A stretch of 64,000 nt of DNA from Rapana venosa (taxonomy: Eukaryota > Mollusca > Gastropoda > Neogastropoda > Muricidae): NCBI GenBank assembly GCA_028751875.1, contig CM054134.1, forward strand, positions 65,450,009 through 65,514,008, given 5' to 3'. Shown here one piece after another: positions 31,955 through 43,726 of the stretch. How positions within the stretch are numbered: the first letter of the stretch is position 1; each line of letters begins with the position of its first letter. The notes below the pieces were generated by a model. That model saw nothing but the letters and a program-made list of their open reading frames with translations. It was not told where the DNA came from and searched no databases. The position numbers were made by a program, and so were the translations under genes.

Positions 31955-33725
31955 ATCTCATCTCATCTGTTCCCATAACCCCCTCCAGGGTTGTAGGGGC
32001 ACTGCGTTTATGAACGTTGCCCCGGGCGGGCCCCACCATTTGCGGGGGTTTTGTGGGGGCAAGTCCCGGGGGGTTTTGGAGAAGCTCTTTTCTGTCCTTT
32101 CCATTGATTTTTTGTCTCCCCATTTTTTCCCTGTCTCCCCTGCCCCTTTTCTTCCCCGCATTTTCCCGGCGTAGGGTTTTTGGACCCCCATTGTTTCTAG
32201 CCCACTTTTCCCTTTACCATCTGAGCTTTTTTTCTTGTTTGTGGTCACCCAGGGTTTTTTTGTGTGCTTTAACTTTTTTGGTGAGGGTTTGTAGGATTTC
32301 GTTGTTGGTAGTGTGGTCCATGTTTAAAATTCCCAAGGAGTCTTTGAGGTTTCATTTTTAAGGGGCCCTGGTTTCCTCCTTTGTTAGTTCTGCTTTCAAT
32401 GTACAGGGGTTCGACGCAACAGACATGTAGAGATATAGTGATTACAGTAGCTTGACCTTTGGGCCTTTAGAGGGGATGTTTCGGTCTTTCCAGATAGTCT
32501 TTTAGCTTTGCCCTTGTTTCTTTTTGTTTGTCCCGCTCTTGCAAAAGGGTTTCAGTTTTTTTTAAACCCCTTTTTCACTAATAATACTCTTTAAATACTG
32601 TATTGAAATTTATCTACAACCCCAAGTTTTTCCACCGAAAATTTTAAACTTGGTAGTGATTGGCTTTTGGGGTCCCGATGGTGTGTTTACCTTTTCTTGG
32701 TTGGGGGGCTTTTCGTGCTTCAATGACCCCCGAAACTATGTGGGGGGGGCTTCGGCCTTGGGGTTCAACCATCTCAACCCGGTTGTGGGGGAAGAGCCCG
32801 ACAGACGGGTGCCCCTGGTTCCAAGGGGGGGGGGTTGTGCATTGGGTAACGACCCCCTTAAATTAAAAAAAATCTTTTGTTTTGGAAAAAATGCAAAATT
32901 ATCTTTTACAAGGGGAAAATGGTTGGGGAAGGGGTCCTCTCTGGTTTGAGCCTATGGGCGCGTGTGGTTTAAAGCCTTCGGGAAGCCAGTGCGCCCACCC
33001 AAATCTTCTAACAAAACCCAAAGGTTTAAAAAACCAGGTAGGAACCCGGAACACCAGAAAAAAGTCAAAAATTTTTTAAAACAGCCAAGTGGGGTAGAGA
33101 AATGCACAGGTACAAAAATAAAGATCCTTGGCCTGGCGAGACCAGATGGAAAGGAATTTGGGAAAACAAAACTTTGGGAGTGGAGGGCATACTTTTGTTT
33201 TGGACAGGAAGAAAGGGCCCCCCCCCCCCCTTTGGGGTAGCGCTGCGATGAGCCCCAAAACAAAGCAAGCACCCGCGTCTGGGGGAACCAAGGGGCACCA
33301 GGATCCTCACAGCCCGTTTCAACTCAAAAAGGGAGAAAGGTTACATTTCCCTTTTGTGCTAAAGCTCCAACCAAAAACAGCGAGTTAGAAAATAAAGAAA
33401 AATTCTTTCGAACAAGTCCAAACCCTCATGGACAAAGCACCAAAGGGGGGACCTTAAAATACTAAAGTGGGGACATGAAAGCCAAAATGGGGGAAAACCA
33501 AAACAAAAAGAAAAACTGTTTATGGGCAGACATGGCACTGGGGGAACAAAATGAAAATGGGAGAACTTTTAAAAAGAATTTTTTCTTTTTCAAAGCCTCC
33601 CTGGTCATAGGAAGGGGGACCTCTTTTTCAAAAGAAAGTCCACAAGACCACATGGGCTTTTACCCGATGGCAAACAAAAAAACCAGATTGACCACATCCC
33701 CCATCGGCGAAAAATGGAGAGGAGC
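31955..33725 (-). mobile_element. Probable RTE-like LINE in poorly resolved sequence beside the gap
   Basis: The minus strand near 31980-32130 reads ERTEKSFSKTPRDLP, KWWGPPGATFINAVPLQP, similar to the final segment of RTE-type LINE proteins, and the left end carries a gatgagatgagatgatgag tail. From 32000 to 33725 homopolymers are expanded (runs of G, C, A and T) and no frame persists, so identity rests on the 3' end. The rest may be the same element with base-calling errors. Confidence 0.5.
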
Positions 33726-34225
33726 NNNNNNNNNNNNNNNNNNNNNNNNNNNNNNNNNNNNNNNNNNNNNNNNNNNNNNNNNNNNNNNNNNNNNNNNNNN
33801 NNNNNNNNNNNNNNNNNNNNNNNNNNNNNNNNNNNNNNNNNNNNNNNNNNNNNNNNNNNNNNNNNNNNNNNNNNNNNNNNNNNNNNNNNNNNNNNNNNNN
33901 NNNNNNNNNNNNNNNNNNNNNNNNNNNNNNNNNNNNNNNNNNNNNNNNNNNNNNNNNNNNNNNNNNNNNNNNNNNNNNNNNNNNNNNNNNNNNNNNNNNN
34001 NNNNNNNNNNNNNNNNNNNNNNNNNNNNNNNNNNNNNNNNNNNNNNNNNNNNNNNNNNNNNNNNNNNNNNNNNNNNNNNNNNNNNNNNNNNNNNNNNNNN
34101 NNNNNNNNNNNNNNNNNNNNNNNNNNNNNNNNNNNNNNNNNNNNNNNNNNNNNNNNNNNNNNNNNNNNNNNNNNNNNNNNNNNNNNNNNNNNNNNNNNNN
34201 NNNNNNNNNNNNNNNNNNNNNNNNN
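33726..34225. other. Assembly gap (500 N)
   Basis: Exactly 500 unknown bases, a conventional gap size. Open frames drawn across it are meaningless. Confidence 0.99.
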
Positions 34226-34289
34226 AGTAAAATTTTATTTGTTGTCGCTGTTTTAAAATGTTTTGTTGTGTTGTTGTTTTTTTATCATT

Positions 34290-35182
34290 GTTACTGCCCT
34301 GTTTTCTGTGATGTTTCTGTCCTGCAGCTCCTGCACTACTTATTTTCTCTGCAGTCGGCAACAAGGTTGAATTGGATGCTTATTTCAGTCTCTGCTTCAA
34401 CTATGTCTAGGTTTGTCATGTCGCATCCTCAGTGTCAGAAGTTCACAGGGAGCTGATTAATGTCAGGCCACTACAAGGCCACCAACCAGAGGAGCCCAGC
34501 ACTGCTGCTAGGTCACTTTGATGGTGTTTAATGGTACCTGTTCTGAGCTAACATATGCAGAACACCACATACTAAGCCCTTTACTGACAATAATAATAGC
34601 AAGTCTTAGAGCCAGACTGTGTGAGAAGCTCACCAAGGGTGGTGGCCACCACAATGTCCCTCCAACAACCTTCTCCCCTGAATCTCCAGCCTTAAAGGCT
34701 TTGACATTAACCAACCATTTGCACAGACATGTTTGTGAAAATGAAACTGAGGTCATCATGAGACCAGAGCAACAGGGGCCTGCAAAATAGAGATGATTCT
34801 ATCTTTAATACATGATAATCGTTGGTGTTAAGGGTGATGTAATGATGCTGCTTTGGAAGTATATAATATGCATTTTGAGACTACTTGACAGGGCTGTACT
34901 CTGTGCTTCCTATCATAATATATCCTGGCAACAACCAAGCTGGAGAGATAAAGATACTGCAGTGCTGGTCAGGCAATTTGAGCAGCACTCTCAAAACTGC
35001 ATCTGTAAACTGGATGAAGCTGGACTGTTTGGTCTCACTCTTCCCAATGAGCCCATAGCAAACTCACTCTGGGAAGAAGCTGGTTGGAGTCTGAAAAAGC
35101 CCTATGACTGTTATGAGATTCGATCCTGTGACCATGTGGCCCATAACCCAATGCACTAACCTCTGTGCCATGGCAGCTGGTG
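34290..35182 (-). mobile_element. LS element, nearly full-length copy
   Basis: The minus strand begins near 35182 with ccagctgccatggcacagag and a decayed B box (ggatcgaatctc-like), and ends near 34290 in the family's tcacagaa end. It contains the shared stretches gactacttgacagggctgta and gagctaacatatgcagaaca. It is more diverged than the copies at 633 and 46360. Confidence 0.82.
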
Positions 35183-35193
35183 AAAATAATTGT

Positions 35194-35648
35194 GACGCTC
35201 CACCATGAAATGAGTCGCTTTGCACCTGACCCACTTTTCTGCTAGGAGCTATTTAAGGCAGGTGGTGGTCAAGTTGTTGATTTTGATACTTTGATTGATT
35301 ATAAAACTTGAGCCATTCTTGTATCTTGCACTGAAGTATCAAGGTGTAATTTTGTCTCATATTGCTTTAAAACGCGTTTCAAAATACCCAAGCTCTCATT
35401 CCCTCCTATCATGATGCTAAACATGTTAATTTCTCATTTTGTCACTTCCTGCGCTAAACATGTTAATTTCTCATTTTGTCACTTCCTGCAGTCAATCATT
35501 TCAATTTGTAATAACTTTTCATACAAATGTCTTATTTCTGATATTTAAAATTTTTTAAAAATTGAATAGTCTTTATTGCAGATTAATAACATGTTAATAA
35601 CTAACAACTGATCTCTAGTGTATGCGACTCATTATGTGGTGGAGCATC
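35194..35648. mobile_element. Candidate MITE with 25-bp terminal inverted repeats
   Basis: Bases 35194-35218 (starting gacgctccaccatgaaatga) match the reverse complement of 35624-35648 at 21 of 25 positions. The 455-bp interior is AT-rich and non-coding, with a 39-bp direct tandem duplication at 35412-35489. No clear target duplication was identified; family unknown. Confidence 0.55.
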
Positions 35649-36020
35649 CTGGGGTTTATCACAGTTCTTGATTAAGCCATTGACACTGGGGGCAACAGCA
35701 AAGTGAGAGGCTGTATGACCAGTGGCTTTTCCACTCATGGAATTCCACTTTACAGCTTAGTCTTTAGTGATCGACTATGACTCTCTGACTAGGAGGCTTG
35801 ACTTGCACAGTCCTTAATGTGCTGCAGCCCTGGGGGCTAGTTGGCCTCTGGAGAACATCTCCAACGCTGACTGTCCTTATGCCCACTTGGCCAAGAGAGT
35901 GGGGATGTACTGTGGGCAAGGCATCTCCACTATAATCAAATTTCTGCCCAATTTCCGAAACAGCAGCTGCCTCCTCTGCTGTTTTGGAGGTCATCGTCGA
36001 ACACGACGGACTAACATAGA
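35648..36020. repeat. Dispersed repeat of about 370 bp, copy 1
   Basis: Begins cctggggtttatcacagttc and ends near gaacacgacggactaacata. It matches 40730-41098 over its whole length with scattered differences. It could be a SINE or a MITE; no tRNA boxes or inverted ends were recognised. Confidence 0.75.
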
Positions 36021-39000
36021 TAGGTGAGCATCACAATTCTTGACTGTTTTAAGATGTAGAATTAAAACTTCTTGATGAAAACTTGATTGTTTGATACTGT
36101 GTGAATTGCTTATTATTTATCAGAGCTGTGTGATACATTAATCAGTCGTTGATCAGCAATAATTTCATGCAAACTGCAAAATACTACAGCAGTCCAGAGA
36201 GGGCAGTGAAGCCTAGTTGTATTCAATTTGACCTGACATGATTTTGCAGATTTTGACATGTGTAGTAATTTTTTTAAAAAGTATCTGTATTATAAGGAAA
36301 GCACTGTTCAGTTCATATTGGTGCTGTTGTTAATAGCTATGTGTGTATTTTAGTGTCATGTTTTATGTTGTCGCGATGAGTATTTTGCTAAAAAATACAA
36401 GTACATGAAACAAGATTCATATTCATTTCTCTTTCTTCCTACAAAATCATTCTTCTGTCAGTCCTCTGGGAATTGAGTGAAGTCTTTGACAGTCAGCTGT
36501 TATGTTGGTTTGTTATCTGAAATACTTGTAACTGCCAACTTCTATCTTTACCACTTCAGCTACTCCTTTCTGTGGACAACAGTGGTGATGAAAGAGAACA
36601 TGAATGGAGACTTTAAAATTTTTTATTTCATGTTGAGTGTGTGTGTTTTGTATAATCTGTGCCATGATAGAGAAACTAACCCTGACGTAAGAGGGAACTT
36701 TTCCTGCATCTTAATGACCAGTTTGATTCATGTTTAAAGATAGAGCTTTACAAAAGCAACTTTAGTGGAAAAACACAGGTTTTTATATAATAGAGAAACT
36801 GACTGTAGAGCTAAAAGAAAGCATTTTGAATACTTTCTATCTGCGGGATGGAGAGATTGTTATGTAATGTAGTACAATAAGACACCAGTGTTTGTACCTA
36901 CCAGAAACAAGAGCATGAGACCTTGCTAGTGTATTTGTGTGCAATTACTCCTCTTTTTCGTTGAAAACAAGGGTTTTGTGTTCACATGAATCATCAGTTT
37001 TAATGGAGGGAAGAAGTCTTTTTTCTTACTTTTGATAACTCCCAGTGAAGTTTTAAGGCTCTATACCTTACAGTTGTTGTATGCAGAAGCCTCTGTCTCT
37101 GCAAATGATGTAATTTTGTCTGCCATGATTAGTAGTAGGACAGGAAAATACCCTCTTACATTAAGAAGACTACAGAAGTGGATGCAGGAAGAAAGTAGTT
37201 CTGGATTGTTCTGGATTGATGAACTTGAATGGAAAGGGTCTTCCGGATTGGCAATCTCAATATCCGGATTGCTGATCTTCCCCCCCCCTCAAAAAAAAAA
37301 AAAAAGATCCACCACATATTGCAAAAATGTATATCAACTTGCCAGAATTGTACATGATACACTTTGAAATTGTGTTGAAACATGTTTGATCTACAAATTG
37401 TTTCTCAAAAGTCCCAAGCAGCGTTTTTCATTGACTCTATGGTCTATACCAGTTTTTCGGCTGAGTGCCAGCAAGATTACCCTGATGCTACCCCCAAAAA
37501 GAAGAATCAGGATTTATAAGTCCTTGTGAATGTGATTTGGGTTTAAAGGCCTTTTAAGACCCTTGATTCAGCAAGTCGGTCCTTTTAAAATAATTATCAT
37601 CAGGTCCTTTTACTTTCTGAAAGGTACTTACAAGTCCTGTAGAATCAAGCAAAAAGGCAAGAGATACAGACACATTTTCTGCGTTGCTAAGTAGTCAGCA
37701 GTGATGTCCACAGCTAGAGAGACGAAATTTAGATTCTAGCTTGGCTTTTCTTGGGCCTAGTTCAACACAGTCCAGACATTAAGTTGCATACTTGGTAGCT
37801 GATGTCATAGTGTGGCCCTGGTGGTTTAGACATGGTGCTAACTATCGCAGCACTGTACCCAGTCGGTTGTAATCTTCCAAACGTTCTCTCTCATCACTGC
37901 ACATTTCATGCTCAGCAGGCAAGAAATGACAAAATATATAATATGGAAGCTTTGTCTTTAAGGTAGGAGTTTGTGAACTTGCTAAATTCGGCATATGCTG
38001 CATGTCTCAGCATATAGAGGGGTTTTTTGGTTTTGTTTTCTGGTCTGCTCTCTCAAACCAACAAGTGATGCTGATAATGACCGTTTAAAGGCTGAGGTTT
38101 GTAGGCATTAGAGGTAGTTGACTGTCACTACAGCTACAGAATGGCTGAGCAGAGTGGAGAACTCTTCAGACCTTTTGCATGTTATAATCTTCAAGGTGTT
38201 CTATAAAGGCATGATAGCAAAGACTTTTAAACTGACTTGGTGTCTTATAAGTCCTTTAAGGTTCTTTTTTGTTGTTGCTTCATGCCTTGCAATGTTTTAA
38301 TGTATGAACTACTTTGGTCAACTGCAGTATCAGTATACTATTGTTCACATATATTTTGGAAAACTTCAATGCTTGTTTTGAAAAACAAGGAAAAGATTCA
38401 GTGGCAGAGGAATATTTGCTTCCACCTAACATGGACCACTTGCCTCACCAAGACCCAATGACTTTCCCTTCACTCTATGCCTCTTTCTTTTATTATTATT
38501 TTTTTTATTCTAGTGCCAATAACTTTGACACAAAAGTCCATGACCATCAGAACACTTGTATATAATTTTATTGAAATTTAAAAATGACCGGAGTAAACGG
38601 CAACAAAACAATTAACTGTGACTTCTTTCTGGACCTGGTACTGGTTTGTGCATTTTCTCATGTATATCCATAGAAACTTGCTGAAGGTAAGACTTTGCAA
38701 GATGTCTAGGTACTGTAGTGATTTATTTGTCACATTACGTGTGTGGAACGTAACTTAAAATTGTGCATGAAGTTATAGATGGGTGGAAATGTGCCTTAAT
38801 CACTTTAGGATTGGAAGCAAAAGATTGACAGGATTGGGAATGTCCGGAGGACACAGAAATGTATGGTTTCAGAATTGAGAGATTTTTTCACTTTCACCCA
38901 TGTGGATGTAACCTTTACTTATCCCACCTTCTTGATGATAAATGTAGTCACATACAGAAGATACAACTTACTTTGCTAAAGTATGTACCTTAGTACCCTA

Positions 39001-39404
39001 TAAACATGTAAATCTCTGTTAGGGAAGATTGTTAAGTGACACAAAACATATACTGTTCTTGTTTTGCATGATTTATTAGGCATCGGTGAATTTTTTTCCT
39101 TTGGAACCTCTCATTTTTTTGTCTTTTTAAGTTCTCAGTAGTATCTCACGGCTGCTGCTGTCCATTATTCTATTTATATATGTCCAAGAGATGTCATCAG
39201 GTTTGTGTTTCGAACTCTTATTTTGATTTCTTTGGGCGAAATTGTTACTTGACTTCAAAAGACAACCTTTTTTTCAAATGAAAGGTCTTATTCAAAGTAA
39301 TTCAATTTGAAATAGTTTCATTTGTGAAACATTTTCATATCTTTTTCCTACTTCTACTAAATATAATACCTGTGTGATTTGTATTTACTCCATGCCATCT
39401 ATTA
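36021..39404. other. Unassigned AT-rich DNA
   Basis: About 3.4 kb with no recognisable gene, exon or repeat. A short C-run plus A-run lies at 37280-37305. Open frames are short and show no motif. Confidence 0.6.
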
Positions 39405-39700
39405 ATAATAATAATAATAATAATAATGTATGGAATTTATATAGCGCTGAATCTTGTACAGCAACAAATCAAAGCACTTTTTTTTAAAAATTGAGGATAA
39501 TGGAATAAGCACCCATGAGCCTTTCCGCATCCAGTCCCCGTGTGTATGCAGTTTTTTGTAAATTTTGTCATCTGTACCCACCGGCACACAACAGCCCACC
39601 CTTTTGAAAAGCGGAACAGGACTCAACATGTGCGCAAGATGTTCTGCACATTCTGCACACGGGGCCTCGGTTTATAGTCTCATCCGAAGGACTTTTGGTC
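39405..39700 (-). mobile_element. SINE1 copy
   Basis: From the left it shows (AAT)n, tggaatttatatagcgctga, ggataatggaataagcac, ccagtccccgtgtgtatgca and ctcatccgaaggac, the same order as 5801-6224. The tRNA head is not evident, so the 5' end is probably truncated. Confidence 0.8.
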
Positions 39701-39833
39701 ATTTCCAAAAGGATTCAAGATCTTGGATCTAATATTCCCCAATTTTTTTTAATCCCCAAATTGCCCATACTGACTTCCATGTAAAACGGAAGGAAAATCA
39801 CCCATGCGTACGTCTTTCCACTTAAAACTGAAG

Positions 39834-40253
39834 AGGAGACAGAGAGAGAGAGAGAAGGGGGGGGGGGGGGGGGGGGGGGGAGAGGGAAATGGAGAGAATG
39901 ATAGAGGGGGGAAGGGAGGGAGAGAGAGAGGGATGGGGAAGGGGAGGGGGGGGAAAGGGGGGAAAGGGATGGGAGGGGCGGAGAGAGGGCGAGCAGAGAA
40001 AAGAGAGGGAGAGAAAAGACAGAGGGAGGGAGAAAAGGGAGGGGGGGGGAGGGGGATGGGGGGAGGAGAGAAAGAGAGGGGGGAGGGGGGGAAGGCTTAG
40101 AGAGGAAGAGAGGGGGGCAAAGAGATAGGGGGAACGAGAATATTGTAGGGAGGGAAAGGAAGAGAGAGGGGGAGGGAGAAGAAGAGAGGGATAGGAGGTA
40201 AGGGGGAGAGGGGAGGGCAAAAGAGGAGAGAGGGGGAAGGAGAAGGGGGAAAA
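39834..40253 (+). repeat. Polypurine tract of about 420 bp
   Basis: The plus strand is almost entirely G and A, including a G run of about 24 at 39857-39880. Only scattered T and C interrupt it. Open frames of Gly/Arg/Glu on one strand and Pro/Ser/Leu on the other are artefacts of composition. Confidence 0.93.
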
Positions 40254-40729
40254 GGTGTGTGGTGGGTGGGCCTATGTCGTGTATGTACACCTAACCTTAA
40301 GAAACGGCCATGACGTCATAAAATGTCATGTCACTGCACTGTCATCAGTGCTGACATCATTTCTCCTCCTGCTGGGTCATGCTGACCTAATTACTGCCTG
40401 CTGCTTTCACTTCATAATTCAAGCCACCAGTTCAGTTTCTGGGCTTTTTCTGTCGATCTATTCTTACTGGTATGCAGTGACTTCATATTCTTTGAGAGGA
40501 GGAATGTGTGTGTAAAGTTGTGTGTGCAGGCATTCACACACAGGATCCTAGTTTGGTCCTTGGACCTGGAAGATGACTGGAGTGTGCACAAGTAAGTGTT
40601 GGCTCCACAGAGAAACACTCTTCCCACCTGGCTAGCAGGAGTGGGATCTGAACTGTTTCTGTAATCATATTTCCTGTGTCCTACACACCCAACCAACTTT
40701 CACTTTGATTGTAAATAAATGCGCCTGGG
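40254..40729. other. Unassigned DNA
   Basis: No gene or repeat family recognised between the polypurine tract and the next repeat. Confidence 0.5.
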
Positions 40730-41098
40730 GTTTATCACAGTTCTTGATTAAACCATTGACGCTGGGGGCAACAGCAAAGTGAGAGGCTGTATGATCAGTG
40801 GCTTTCCCACCCATGGAATTCCACTTTACAGCTTAGTATTTAGTGATCTACTGTGACTCTCTGACTAGGAGGCTTGACTCACACAGTCCTTATGTGCTGC
40901 AGCCCTGGGGGCTAGTTGGCCTTTGGAGAACATCTCCAACGCTGACTGTCCTTATGCCCACTTGGCCGAGAGAGTGGGGATGTACTGTGGGCAAGGCATC
41001 TCCACTATAATCAAATTGTTGCCCGATTTGCGAAACAGCAGATGCCTCCTCTGCTGTTTTGGAGGTCGTCGTTGAACACAATGGACAAACATACATAC
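40730..41098. repeat. Dispersed repeat of about 370 bp, copy 2
   Basis: Same orientation and order as 35648-36020, from cctggggtttatcacagttc to the gaacacaatggacaaacata end. This copy lacks the TIR element next to the other copy. Confidence 0.75.
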
Positions 41099-41529
41099 AC
41101 AATTAAATCAGTGGTTCAGGCCCATTTTTATAGAATCTCGGCTTTTCAGAAAGTTGATTCTGTTTTGTGGCATAGTGCATGTTGAATGGTCTTTAGAGCG
41201 GGTGAGAGGAATCAGCATACCACCAGCATGTGACCTTTAAAGACAGTTTTGTTTTTCGGTGTTGTGTTGCAATACAGACCACTACTTGTATTTTTCATAA
41301 TCAGTGGCGCTTAATTGCTGCTTGACAATCTTATGTAATGTTACTCTGGTTATTTCACTGTCAACAATGTAAGATATTTGCACTGTACTTAAAACAAATG
41401 TGTTTGTTAGGGTTTTAAAAATTATTTTTGCTGTTTCTGTCTGCATAGCTTGTTTTGTATGTTAATCCTTTCACTGCCAGCAAAAATCTGATTTAATGTT
41501 CTTCCCAGTGCCACATTTCTATTCCTGCA

Positions 41530-41785
41530 AACAGAATCACACAAACAAATCTAATGATGGCAGTTCCCCAAGGTAAAGTTGAGGGCAGAAGGAAAAGAGG
41601 TAGACCACCAACATCCTACAGTGTCAACATCACTGAGATCAGTGGACTGAATGGGAGGGGGTGGGGGAGGGCTACAGGAGATTGAAGAACTCGGGAGAGA
41701 TGGAGAAAGATGGCAAACCTGGTGGTATTGCGTGGAGCTCATACCGATGGACAGCAGCAATGGAGACACCTGACCTAACCTGACC
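41530..41785 (+). mobile_element. LINE 3' fragment, RTE-like
   Basis: In changing frames the sequence reads GKVEGRRKRGRPPTSYSVNI, TEISGLN, then RTRERWRKMAN, the arrangement of the RTE-type C-terminus (GRRRRGRPRKSW...W). It ends in cctgacctaacctgacct. A short, old fragment. Confidence 0.6.
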
Positions 41786-43470
41786 TAGTGCCAGAGATTT
41801 TTACAGTTTATGGGCAGTGATTTACAAAACAATTCTGGCATGAAAACTATTAGTGTAAGGAATACAAGTGTAATAGTTTTTTTTTAAATGGAAAATGAAT
41901 GAAGAATCTGTATTTGGATCTTAAGGTTGCATAACATGCCTAATTACAAATTATAATTTATGCACATATTTGCCTGACACTAAAGCAAATTTTTTGGCCA
42001 AGATATGTTAGGCAAACCTTAAAAAAGAGTAAAAATGCCCTCTTAGGGGATTATCCTTATAAGTTTGATAAGATCCACGTATTTCAATATAATACATAAA
42101 TTCATCTTTTCTGGCCCTGCTGACTTGGCCACAACCCCTCCTGCCCACTCTGATCTCTATTCATCAACCCTCTCCTCCCACCCACACCATGTAGATGATC
42201 CTCCCCCTATTTCCTACTATCTTAGGCCTTGACCGACTTTGGCTATAGCTAGAATTGTGAGTGGTGTAACTGCTACTATTATGACTACACTCATCTGCAG
42301 AAAAGTTAATCTACTACATAGCATCCAGCAAGTGCTTCACATTGCCATCACTGTCATATTTTATTGTCATTTTCTAATGAAGTATCAGACAAAAGATCAT
42401 TGCCTTCCTTATTTATTGATTTGATAAAAAAATATATCTGCTGTGCTTGCAAAGTGGTGCACATATTCTGTGAAGAAGACAGCTGGCTGACTGGTGAGCA
42501 CAAAGGTTGAGGGTCCATCTTGCCAGGTAGCACTCCAGGCGTGCAAACCGGCCAGTTTCCAACTAGCAGGAAGACATTAAATGGTGCTCATTGTCACAAT
42601 GAGCATCATTTAATGTCTTCCTGCTAGGGATCCATTCCTAACTCAGAATAGCTTATATTAATTTACATTATTCTAATGCAAATATAGTATATTCATTTTC
42701 ATACTATAAATCTGTAACACCCTTACGTGTGCTATAAAGAAAACATGAAACGCTTCAGAGATGGCGTGTGTGATATAGTCAGTCAGGCACAGGCTGTCAG
42801 GGCTTATATTGTTAAAATTTATGGCACAAAATTGGTATTTGCCTTTAGTTTGTTATCCTTATTTTATGAAAAAGCTACTTCATATCACTGTGTCATCACT
42901 GAATGATAAGTAAAATGTGTAAATAGTAAAACTTGTAAATAGTAAAACATGCTTCTCTGTGCTTGGTGATGTGGGTTAGGGATGGTATTTCTTTCTACAT
43001 TTGTGCAGTTCAAGTATCTTGACTCATGATCAATTAAAATCAGATGTTTGGGAAACTAAGCAATAAAATATCTTTCCATTTCTTTTCTAGTTCATTGGTA
43101 AAATTGGATGCTTGCATAGAGTTGAGCATTGTTTAGTTTCATTTTATGTTTGTTTTTCTTTATTTGCTTTTGTTGCTTTTGTCTGCTCTAAAGCTAGTTC
43201 AAGTGTGTTATTTTTGATTCATAGTCATGCTACAAGTATAAAATTTTAAATGTCTCCAATCCCATATCTCTTCTTTTTTATTTTGTGGCTAACTATCTAG
43301 ACTGGTTTTTGTATTTTTCTTTCTCATCACACACTTGTGTTTTCTCCCTATTTTGTATTGCCTTGGTGTTAAAATTGTTCGTGTTTGTTTGATGCTGTTT
43401 TTATTGTTTTGAAATTGTTCTGTTTATTTGATCCCATTCATCTACTGTTTATAATGCTTTAGAAAGTGTC
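41786..43470. other. Unassigned AT-rich DNA containing a 65-nt palindrome
   Basis: No gene recognised. The palindrome at 42563-42627 has 32-base arms with one mismatch and a single central base. Confidence 0.6.
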
Positions 43471-43726
43471 TAGGCTTACTCTAGGAAGTGGAGTTTGATT
43501 AGGATTATTTAAAATCTATTGGAGGGAAGAGAAATTACGTGAGATGTAGCAGCGGAGCTGCACGGCAAGCGAGTCAGTATTAAGCATATGTGTCCACTAG
43601 ACTTACAATAGGGAGGGTATATTCATCAGCATTATCTCAAATCATTGGGGAGGGCGCATGATTTCTCTTCCCTCCAATAGATTCAAAATAATCCTAATTA
43701 AACGCCACCTTCCTAGCTTAAGCCTA
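43471..43726. repeat. Inverted repeat at the 3' end of the DIRS-like element
   Basis: Bases 43471-43535 pair with 43661-43726 with a few mismatches, around a 125-base loop that includes the left terminal repeat. It may be related to the internal complementary region expected of DIRS elements. Confidence 0.7.

Noticed and set aside
33475..34364. Long open frames across the run of N
   Set aside because: N bases cannot be translated, so the frames are artefacts of the gap.
36477..36737. Possible host exon with hydrophobic residues
   Set aside because: No convincing splice sites or family motif; composition resembles surrounding AT-rich DNA.
39715..40290. 191-codon Pro/Ser/Leu-rich open frame
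   Set aside because: Reverse strand of the polypurine tract; composition alone keeps it open.
42563..42627. microRNA precursor
   Set aside because: A 32-bp stem with a one-base loop does not have the loop or asymmetric bulges of a Dicer or Drosha substrate.
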